A DNA stretch of 22,942 nt from Betaproteobacteria bacterium UBA7395 (GTDB taxonomy: Bacteria; Pseudomonadota; Gammaproteobacteria; Burkholderiales; Rhodocyclaceae): the NCBI GenBank assembly GCA_002470165.1, contig DKNF01000019.1, positions 1-22,942 on the forward strand. The letters run 5' to 3'. How positions within the stretch are numbered: position 1 is the stretch's first letter; each line of letters begins with the position of its first letter. Under the pieces are notes generated by a model. That model saw only the letters and a list, made by a program, of their open reading frames with translations. It had not been told where the DNA came from and made no database searches. Of this stretch, positions 17,277-22,942 are shown in pieces. A program made the translations under genes and the position numbers.

Positions 17277-17379
17277 GGCGCAACCGTTTCGATGAAAGCG
17301 TAAAACGTCGCAACTTTACCAAGCGGGCGTGGCCGAATATTTGATTTATCCGATGGCGGCGCGCAGTCGCGGGGACATT

Positions 17380-17408
17380 GGCGTAAAATTACGCCCTTGA
17401 CCGGGCGT
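17380..17408 (+). promoter_or_regulatory. Two overlapping inverted repeats upstream of the nitronate monooxygenase-like gene
   Basis: GGCGTAA-AA-TTACGCC (17380-17395) is a perfect 7-base inverted repeat. It contains TAAAAT, a plausible -10 box, although no good -35 is seen. ACGCCC-TTGACC-GGGCGT (17391-17408) is a perfect 6-base hairpin that shares ACGCC with the first, so only one can form in RNA at a time. It lies about 40-70 bases before ATG 17449. It could be an operator at the promoter plus a leader hairpin; function is not shown. Confidence 0.4.
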
Positions 17409-17448
17409 GGAGAGAGACATCAGCCCGGCGGGTTTATTAAGGACTAAG

Positions 17449-18705
17449 ATGAAGCGTGTTGATGATTTCCGCTTGCGTTTCGGCAAGCACGAGCTGGTTC
17501 CGATCATGATCGGCGGCATGGGTGTCGATATTTCGACCGCCGACCTGGCCCTGGAGGCAGCGCGCCTCGGTGGCGTCGGCCATATTTCCGATGCGATGAT
17601 CAACACGGTCTCCGATCGGCGCTACGAAACCAAGCACGTCAAGGAAAAGCTCGCGCTGTACAAGTACAACGTTAACAACGAGGACAAGTCGCCGGTCAAG
17701 TTCGACCTCGGCCGCCTCGAAGAGGCAACCCGCCTGCACGTTGAAGCGACGATGGCGCGCAAGCAGGGCAGCGGCATGGTCTTCATCAACTGCATGGAAA
17801 AGCTGACCATGAACGCGCCGCGCGAGACCCTCAAGGTCCGCATGTCGGCCGCGCTCGATGCCGGTATCGACGGCATCACCCTGGCCGCCGGCCTGCATCT
17901 CGGCTCCTTTGGCCTGATCGAGGATCACCCGCGTTTCCGCGATGCCAAGCTCGGCATCATTGTTTCTTCGGTCCGCGCCCTGCAACTCTTCCTGAAGAAG
18001 AGCGCACGCACCAACCGCATGCCCGATTATGTCGTCGTTGAAGGCCCGCTGGCTGGTGGTCACCTCGGCTTTGGCATGGACTGGGCGCAATACGACCTGG
18101 CGACCATCGTCGCCGAGGTCATGCAGTACCTGAGAGATGAGCATCTCGATATTCCGGTGATTCCGGCCGGTGGCATCTTCACCGGTACCGATGCGACCCA
18201 GTTCCTCGAGGCTGGCGCAGCCGCCGTCCAGGTGGCAACGCGCTTCACCGTGGCGGCAGAATGCGGCCTGCCCGATGCCGCCAAGCAGGAATACTTCAAG
18301 GCAACCGAGGACGACATCGAGGTCAACCAGATCTCGCCGACCGGCTATCCGATGCGCATGATCAAGTCCAGCCCGGGTATCGGCGACGGCATCCGCCCGA
18401 ATTGCGAAGCCTACGGCTACCTGCTCGATGCCAGCGGCAAGTGTTCCTACATCACCTCGTACAACCGCGAAGTCGCCGCACATCCCGAGGCGCGCAAGGT
18501 CAAGGTCTGGGACAAGACCTGTCTGTGTACCCACATGCGCAACTTCGAGATCTGGACCTGTGGCCAGCTGACCTGGCGCCTGAAGGACACGACCCGCAAA
18601 CTGGACGACGGCACCTATCAGATATTGAGTGCCGAACACATCTTCAAGGATTATCAGTTCAGCACGGATCAGCAGGTCGCCTTGCCGGAGCCCGCTACGC
18701 GTTAA
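17449..18705 (+). CDS. Nitronate monooxygenase-like flavoprotein with Cys-rich C-terminus
   Basis: A 418-residue FMN-dependent TIM-barrel protein of the nitronate monooxygenase (2-nitropropane dioxygenase) family, which oxidises alkyl nitronates; some relatives are other flavin reductases, so the substrate is uncertain. Family signatures are IMIGGMGVDIST near the start, EGPLAGGHLGFG (203-207, with the catalytic-type H205), and the FMN-phosphate segment IPAGGIFTGTDATQFLEAGAAAVQVATRF (about 238-266). The region after about 310 has five Cys (319, 332, 358, 360, 371), including KTCLCTHMRNFEIWTCG, which is not part of the core family and may bind a metal or cluster. ATG 17449 has AAGGA 5 bases upstream. 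The porin-like gene follows after 18 bases, implying an operon. Confidence 0.85.
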   Translation: MKRVDDFRLRFGKHELVPIMIGGMGVDISTADLALEAARLGGVGHISDAMINTVSDRRYETKHVKEKLALYKYNVNNEDKSPVKFDLGRLEEATRLHVEATMARKQGSGMVFINCMEKLTMNAPRETLKVRMSAALDAGIDGITLAAGLHLGSFGLIEDHPRFRDAKLGIIVSSVRALQLFLKKSARTNRMPDYVVVEGPLAGGHLGFGMDWAQYDLATIVAEVMQYLRDEHLDIPVIPAGGIFTGTDATQFLEAGAAAVQVATRFTVAAECGLPDAAKQEYFKATEDDIEVNQISPTGYPMRMIKSSPGIGDGIRPNCEAYGYLLDASGKCSYITSYNREVAAHPEARKVKVWDKTCLCTHMRNFEIWTCGQLTWRLKDTTRKLDDGTYQILSAEHIFKDYQFSTDQQVALPEPATR

Positions 18706-18723
18706 TTCAAACGGAGGCCAGGC

Positions 18724-19953
18724 ATGTCCGGGCTAGGAAATCGCATCTGTCGCCGGGGGGGCTGGCAGCGTCTGGTCCTCCTGTTGTCCTCCGGTCTGTT
18801 CTGCGCCGCGGCGTTGGCGGCACCCGGTGATTCGTTCACTCTTCAGGGCTTCGGTACGCTGGGCGCCGTACGCACCACCTCCGACCATGTCGAGTTTGTC
18901 CGCGACCTGTCGCAGGCGCGCGGCGCGACCGACGCATGGACCGGCAAGACCGACAGCGCCCTTGGGCTGCAGGCCAACTGGCAGGTCAATCCCCAGTGGC
19001 AGGCGGTGGCGCAGGTGCTCAGCCGCTATCGTTTCGACCGGACCTTTCACCCCGAACTGGCCTGGGCTTTCGTCAAGTTCGAGCCGTCGCCCAACCTGAG
19101 TTTGCGGGCCGGCCGTCTCGGAACCGAATTTTTCATGCTGGCCGATTCGCGCTGGGTCGGCTATTCCTTCCTGACGGTCCGTCCGCCCGGCGATTATTTC
19201 TGGCACCTTCCGTTCTACAGCATTCACGGCGCCGACGCCTCGCTGGCCGTGCCGCTGGGCGAGGGGGTGATGCGTGGCAAGGTATTCTACGGACAGTCGC
19301 GCGGCAATATCCCGCTGGCCGACGAACAGTGGGATATCCGCCGCTCACCGATGATCGGCGGCTATCTCGAATATCAACTGGGCGGGCTCCAGCTTCGCGG
19401 CAGTTACGCCAATATCCGTTTCCGCAACGATCTGCCGCTGGCGCCGGTGCTGGCCAAGGAAAACAACATTGCCCTGCCGGCGGCCGCTGCGCAGTACCTG
19501 AAAACCCGCGATACCCGTACGCATTACTACTCGCTCGGTCTGGTTTACGACAAGGGGCCGTTCCAGGCCCAGTTGATGCTGAATCACATCGATCAGGGAA
19601 CCCGCGCGTTGAGCGACTCGAACGCCGGCTATCTGTTGCTGGGTTACCGGATCGGCAAGGTGACGCCTTTTGTCGGCTATTCGCGTGTGCGTTCCAGCGA
19701 GCGGCCTAAGCCCTCGCTCGGCGATCCACTCTCGAATCTGGTGGCGGCTTATGTGATCGAAGACTCGCACTCCGACCAGAAAACCATTTTTGCCGGTGCG
19801 CGCTGGGACGTTGCCCGCAATGTCGCGCTCAAGGCGCAATGGGACGGCATCCGTGGCGATTCGTCCTCGCTCTTTCCGTATCGCAGGGATGACCGCGCCC
19901 GCTGGGATGGGCGGATGGATGTCTTTTCCGTGAGTCTGGACTTCGTGTTCTGA
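18724..19953 (+). CDS. Outer-membrane porin-like protein
   Basis: A 409-residue exported protein. The signal peptide is about 1-33 (core LVLLLSSGLFCAAALAA, then PGDSFTLQGFGTLGA). The rest shows many amphipathic beta strands with aromatic girdles and ends in SVSLDFVF, the terminal-Phe barrel signature read by the BAM machinery. Typical of such porins are segments like WAFVKFEPSPNLSLRAGRLG and FAGARWDVARNVALKAQWDG. Length fits a 16- to 18-strand barrel. GGAGG precedes ATG 18724 by 6 bases. It lies between the nitronate monooxygenase-like gene and a small PstS-like gene (4-base gap), suggesting uptake of a small anion or organic solute. The specific substrate is unknown. Confidence 0.82.
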   Translation: MSGLGNRICRRGGWQRLVLLLSSGLFCAAALAAPGDSFTLQGFGTLGAVRTTSDHVEFVRDLSQARGATDAWTGKTDSALGLQANWQVNPQWQAVAQVLSRYRFDRTFHPELAWAFVKFEPSPNLSLRAGRLGTEFFMLADSRWVGYSFLTVRPPGDYFWHLPFYSIHGADASLAVPLGEGVMRGKVFYGQSRGNIPLADEQWDIRRSPMIGGYLEYQLGGLQLRGSYANIRFRNDLPLAPVLAKENNIALPAAAAQYLKTRDTRTHYYSLGLVYDKGPFQAQLMLNHIDQGTRALSDSNAGYLLLGYRIGKVTPFVGYSRVRSSERPKPSLGDPLSNLVAAYVIEDSHSDQKTIFAGARWDVARNVALKAQWDGIRGDSSSLFPYRRDDRARWDGRMDVFSVSLDFVF

Positions 19954-19957
19954 ACAC

Positions 19958-20386
19958 ATGCGGCGACTTTTTTTCCGGATTGCCCTCATCGTACTGACCG
20001 GCCTGGCGGGTGTCGCCCATGCCGAGCTGGTCGTGGTCGTCAACGCCCGTAGCGGTGTTGCCGCGATGACGCGCAACGAGGTCATCAACGTCTTTTTTGG
20101 ACGGAACCGTCAATTCTTCAATGGCATCGAGGCGATGCCGGTCGATCTCGACGATGCCCACCCGAAACGCGCACAGTTCTACAAGATGCTGGTCGGCAAG
20201 GATCTGTCGGAAATCAACGCCTACTGGTCGCGCCAGGTATTCACCGGGCGCATGCAGGCGCCGCCGCGTCTCGCTTCGACCGAGGAGGTGATCAAGTGGG
20301 TGGCGGCCAATCCCGGTGGTATCGGCTTTGTCGAGTTGTCGCGTGCCGACGCGCGGGTGCGCGTGGTCTATGAACTAAAGCGCTGA
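19958..20386 (+). CDS. Small PstS-like periplasmic substrate-binding domain protein
   Basis: A 142-residue protein with signal peptide 1-22 (RIALIVLTGLAGVAHA, cleavage before ELVVVV). The mature part matches the short PBP-like proteins related to phosphate-binding PstS: LVVVVNARSGVAAMTRNEVINVFFGRNRQF, KRAQFYKMLVGKDLSEINAYWSRQVFTGR, and AANPGGIGFVELSRAD. It covers only about one lobe of a full PstS, so it may not bind phosphate by the usual clamshell. No ABC transporter genes are nearby. Its ATG is 4 bases after the porin stop, so the two are almost certainly co-expressed and may act together at the outer membrane or in sensing. Confidence 0.83.
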   Translation: MRRLFFRIALIVLTGLAGVAHAELVVVVNARSGVAAMTRNEVINVFFGRNRQFFNGIEAMPVDLDDAHPKRAQFYKMLVGKDLSEINAYWSRQVFTGRMQAPPRLASTEEVIKWVAANPGGIGFVELSRADARVRVVYELKR

Positions 20387-20478
20387 ACAATTTGTCTCCA
20401 AACTTGTGCTGGCGGTCATAAAGCCACAATATACGGCTGTCAGGCTGGCACCTGATTCATACCAAAAGGAGACAAGAC

Positions 20479-20919
20479 ATGCCCAGAAGAATGATTTGCG
20501 ATGTGCTTGAAGGCCGTCCGCTGATCACGGCAACCCCGGACATGAATGTTCGTGCGGCCAGCCGGCTGATGGCGGAAAAGCGGATAGGGGCCCTGCTGAT
20601 CCTGTCGGGCGGTAGCATTGCCGGCATCTTCACCGAGCGCGATGCACTGAACAAGGTGCTGGCGACCGGCCTGGATCCCGATGCCACGCCACTGTCGGCC
20701 GTGATGGTGGCCGATCCGCTGACCATCCGCGAAGACAAGCCCTTGTCGCATGCGCTGCACATGATGGCCGAGGAAGGTTTCCGCCATGTGCCGGTCGTCG
20801 ACGCCGGCGGACGGGCGATCGGCATGGTGTCGGCGCGCGATGCGCTGGGGCAGGACATGATCGAGCTTGAAGGCGACATGCGCCGCATGGAGGCGCTGGA
20901 GTCGTCGATCGGCTACTGA
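20479..20919 (+). CDS. CBS-domain pair protein
   Basis: A 146-residue soluble protein consisting of two CBS domains (about 8-65 and 72-130) and a short acidic C-terminal helix. Characteristic phrases are ATPDMNVRAASRLMAEKRIGALLIL, GIFTERDALNKVLATGLDP, VADPLTIREDKPLSHALHMMAEEGFRHVPVVD and GMVSARDAL. Stand-alone CBS pairs (Bateman modules) bind adenine nucleotides and usually regulate a partner; none is identifiable here. A strong AAAAGGAGA site precedes ATG 20479. The last 7 bases of the gene overlap the end of the convergent truC gene. Confidence 0.95.
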   Translation: MPRRMICDVLEGRPLITATPDMNVRAASRLMAEKRIGALLILSGGSIAGIFTERDALNKVLATGLDPDATPLSAVMVADPLTIREDKPLSHALHMMAEEGFRHVPVVDAGGRAIGMVSARDALGQDMIELEGDMRRMEALESSIGY

Positions 20920-21644
20920 GCCAGGGACCAGCCGAAACGCTTGAGCAGGGCGGCGAAGCTGTCGCCCGGCGGGCATTTCAGATCGATGCTTCGGCCATCC
21001 AACGGGTGGCTGAAGCCCAGTTGCGTACACGCCAGCAGCAGCCGGTCGCAGCCCAGGTTTTCGGCGAAATAGCGGTTGTGCCTGCCTTTGCCGTAAGTGG
21101 CGTCGCCGATGATCGGGTGGGCGATGTGCTTGAGGTGGCGGCGCAACTGGTGCTTGCGGCCGGTGACCGGTTCCAGTTCAAGCAGCGCGTAGCGGCTGAC
21201 CGGGTAGCGGTCGACCTCGACCGGTAATTCGATGCTCGCCAGGCGGCGGAAATGGGTCAGTGCGGCCTGAGCTTCCTGGCTGCTGTGCTCGCCCTGGAAT
21301 TCGTAATCGTCGCGCTGGCGCGTCAACGGGTGGGCGATGCTGCCGCTTTCGGGCGGATGGCCGCGAACGACGGCGAGATAGCGTTTGCTGACCTGACCCT
21401 CGGCAAACTGCCGGCCGAGCAGGCTGGCGATTTCCGAACTCAATCCGAACAGCAGGATGCCCGATGTGCCGCGGTCAAGCCGGTGCGCCGGCCAGACTTT
21501 CCGGCCGATCTGGTCGCGCAGGATCTGGATCGCGAAACGCGTTTCGTGGCGGTCGATCTCCGAGCGGTGGACGAGTAGCTTGGCCGGCTTGTCGATGGCG
21601 ACGATATGCTCGTCGCGGTAGAGGATGGGCAGGGTTTCAGGCAA
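20913..21644 (-). CDS. truC: tRNA pseudouridine(65) synthase TruC
   Basis: A 243-residue RluA-family pseudouridine synthase. In E. coli TruC modifies U65 in tRNA-Ile and tRNA-Asp. The match to TruC is close throughout: LPILYRDEHIVAIDKPAKLLVHRSEIDRHE, the catalytic motif HRLDRGTSG (Asp at 57), LELEPVTGRKHQLRRHLKHIAHPIIGDATYG, and the C-terminal FGWS. The start is uncertain. Alignment with E. coli favours the TTG at 21644, which overlaps the stop of the upstream lyase gene by 8 bases; a GTG at 21695 would add 17 residues inside that gene. Neither has a clear Shine-Dalgarno, so translation is probably coupled to the lyase gene. Confidence 0.93.
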   Translation of the reverse strand: MPETLPILYRDEHIVAIDKPAKLLVHRSEIDRHETRFAIQILRDQIGRKVWPAHRLDRGTSGILLFGLSSEIASLLGRQFAEGQVSKRYLAVVRGHPPESGSIAHPLTRQRDDYEFQGEHSSQEAQAALTHFRRLASIELPVEVDRYPVSRYALLELEPVTGRKHQLRRHLKHIAHPIIGDATYGKGRHNRYFAENLGCDRLLLACTQLGFSHPLDGRSIDLKCPPGDSFAALLKRFGWSLAQ

Positions 21645-22620
21645 AGAAACGCTGCTTCGCTGCGTCGGGAAGGTCCATGCCGGTGACGTGGGCACGGTCG
21701 AGCAACTCCCAGTAATAGCGGTAGGAGGCGCGGTCGTGCAGCTTGCCGGCGTGCTGGATCGGTCCCCAGTCCTTGTCCTGGGCGGCGATCAGGATTTCGC
21801 TGGCGGTCTGGACTTCGGAAAAGTCGGGGCGCATGGCTTCGACGATGGGCTGGATCTGGTTGGGATGGATGCTCCACATGCGCAGGTAGCCGAATTCGCG
21901 GCGGGCGCGCAGCGCGTCGTTGCGGATGTATTCAATGTCCTTGAGTTCGGTGGTCACGTTGTGCGACGGCACCACGCCGCAGGCCAGGGCGGCAGCGCTG
22001 ATTTCGCACTTGGCGCGGGCGACCAGCGGATGGTCGAACTGGCCGGGGCTCTTCATGGCGCTGCCGGGAATCGCCCCATGGTGGCCGGAAACGAAGTCCA
22101 TCAGGCCGAAGTCGAGCGATTCGACGCCGGGCAGGGCGGCGATCTGCCAGACTTCGCGCAGGGCACCGTGAGTTTCGATCAGGACGTGAACAGGAATCGG
22201 CTGCGCGATGCCGCAGCGCTGCTCGATCTCGCGCAGGGCGGCGATCTGCGTCTGCACATCGGCGGCACTGCAGGGCTTGGGCAGGGTGATGAAAGGCAGG
22301 CGACGGCCGGCGCTGCCGACCAGGATTTCCAGGTCCTGGCGCCAGTGCGCGTGCGTTACATCGTGGATGCGGGCGCCGACCCGGTGGTAGCGGTTGTCGT
22401 CGGACAGGATCAGCGCCGCGGCCATTTCGGCGTGCTCGCGCTCGGCGCCGGCATGGGCGCCGTCCTCGCAGTCGCAGGTGATGTCGAAGATCGGGCCGAG
22501 TTCCTGCTGCAGTTGCAGCGCCTTCTTCATCAGCTTTTCCGAGCCGGCGTAGTGGTCTACGGCGGGCAGAACGGGGAAGGGCTTTTCGCCCGCGAACAGG
22601 ACGTGCTTGGGATGGCGCAT
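21637..22620 (-). CDS. HpcH/HpaI aldolase / citrate lyase (CitE-like) family protein
   Basis: A 327-residue TIM-barrel protein of the CitE/HpcH family, whose members cleave or form C-C bonds in CoA thioesters such as malyl-CoA or citramalyl-CoA. Visible motifs are DITCDCEDGAHAG (Mg-binding acidic residues), PVHVLIETHGALREVWQIAALPGVESLDFGLMDFVSGHHG, and RMWSIHPNQIQPIVEAMRP. The true substrate cannot be told. The start is ATG 22620 (MRHPKHVLFAG), just after a strong terminator that follows mdh; open frame further upstream runs through that terminator and is not coding. It lies next to malate dehydrogenase, and truC overlaps its 3' end. The neighbourhood suggests C4-dicarboxylate or CoA-ester metabolism. 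Confidence 0.88.
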   Translation of the reverse strand: MRHPKHVLFAGEKPFPVLPAVDHYAGSEKLMKKALQLQQELGPIFDITCDCEDGAHAGAEREHAEMAAALILSDDNRYHRVGARIHDVTHAHWRQDLEILVGSAGRRLPFITLPKPCSAADVQTQIAALREIEQRCGIAQPIPVHVLIETHGALREVWQIAALPGVESLDFGLMDFVSGHHGAIPGSAMKSPGQFDHPLVARAKCEISAAALACGVVPSHNVTTELKDIEYIRNDALRARREFGYLRMWSIHPNQIQPIVEAMRPDFSEVQTASEILIAAQDKDWGPIQHAGKLHDRASYRYYWELLDRAHVTGMDLPDAAKQRFFA

Positions 22621-22640
22621 GGAATATCGTCGGACAAATG

Positions 22641-22671
22641 AAAAAGGCCGCGGTATTTTACCGCGGCCTTT
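22641..22671 (-). terminator. Strong rho-independent terminator after mdh
   Basis: A 13-base perfect stem (AAAGGCCGCGGTA, 22643-22655, with TACCGCGGCCTTT, 22659-22671) closes a 3-base loop. On the minus strand it ends in five T. It lies between the mdh stop and the start codon of the CitE-like gene, only 20 bases upstream of the latter. The stem is symmetric, but the plus strand has just three T, all in the stem, so the minus direction is favoured. Confidence 0.9.
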
Positions 22672-22688
22672 CCGGGTGCTGAAAAGGA

Positions 22689-22942
22689 TTACAGCATGCT
22701 GGCGACGGCAGCGCGCTCGTCTTCCAGTTCCTTCAGGGTGATGGCGATCTTGCTCTTGGCGTAGTCGTCGATCTCCAGGCCCTTGATCAGGGTGAAGGTG
22801 CCGTTCTTGCACTCGCACGGGAAGCCGAAGACCAGGCCTTCCGGGATGCCGTAGCCGTTGTCGGCCGGTGCCGGGATACCCATCGTGACCCATTCGGTCG
22901 AGCCGAGGTGCCAGTCGCGGATGTGGTCGATGGCGGCGTTGG
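22689..22942 (-). CDS. mdh: Malate dehydrogenase, C-terminal part (5' end outside window)
   Basis: About the last 84 residues of NAD-dependent malate dehydrogenase, which interconverts malate and oxaloacetate in the TCA cycle. The visible sequence (NAAIDHIRDWHLGSTEWVTMG, then NGYGIPEGLVFGFPCECKNG and a C-terminal helix ending ERAAVASML) matches the roughly 328-residue form of the enzyme found in betaproteobacteria. The reading frame is intact to its TAA. The nucleotide-binding and active-site parts lie outside the window. Confidence 0.95.
   Translation of the reverse strand, partial: NAAIDHIRDWHLGSTEWVTMGIPAPADNGYGIPEGLVFGFPCECKNGTFTLIKGLEIDDYAKSKIAITLKELEDERAAVASML

Noticed and set aside
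17334..17356. FNR/NnrR-type box (TTGAT near 17341) in the spacer upstream of nnrS
   Set aside because: Only one half-site TTGAT is present; the expected ATCAA partner after four bases is CCGAT. Not enough to call a site.
21625..22641. 338-codon plus-strand open frame opposite the CitE-like gene
   Set aside because: It is antisense to a recognisable TIM-barrel enzyme and runs into the terminator.

Overview
The window (22,942 bases, GC-rich) looks like chromosomal DNA of a betaproteobacterium, most likely Rhodocyclales (Dechloromonas/Azonexus-like). This rests on the close fit of the housekeeping proteins to betaproteobacterial families, on pairings such as mdh with an HpcH-family lyase and suhB divergent from trmJ, on NnrS, and on high GC. 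It is an inference; no database search was run. No integrase, transposase, CRISPR array or rRNA gene is visible. No gene-free stretch exceeds 300 bases.

Layout. 1-2808: 3' part of purL (purine synthesis). 2866-6378: a three-gene operon of exported proteins: a FecR-domain protein, a TPR plus outer-membrane barrel protein resembling Slam, and a second FecR-domain protein whose C-terminal region resembles a TbpB-type barrel. Convergent to it, 6408-8615 encodes a CHASE2/class III adenylate cyclase. 8703-8875: tRNA-Ser(GGA) with its promoter and terminator. 8988-9527: small SprA-related metalloprotease. 9535-11179: suhB and trmJ, divergent. 11183-13827 (minus strand): rlmF, psd, a small membrane protein and a YaiI-type protein, tightly packed. 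13993-15693: an orphan AAA+ ATPase. 15745-17276 (minus): an unrecognised 87-residue membrane protein with its own promoter, and nnrS. 17449-20386: an operon of a nitronate monooxygenase-like flavoprotein, a porin-like outer-membrane protein and a small PstS-like periplasmic protein. 20479-20919: a two-CBS-domain protein. 20913-22942 (minus): truC, a citrate-lyase/HpcH-family protein, and the 3' end of mdh.

The most interesting part is 2866-8615. A Slam-like translocon sits between two FecR paralogues, one of which carries a TbpB-like tail of the kind Slam proteins export, and a CHASE2 cyclase faces them. This suggests a cell-surface display or secretion system with a FecR sensor domain, possibly tied to cAMP signalling. 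The parts are read from sequence; the linkage is a hypothesis. Secondary points are the cysteine-rich tail of the nitronate monooxygenase homologue, the 87-residue Cys/His membrane protein under a repeat-rich promoter, and a strong terminator immediately before the lyase gene.
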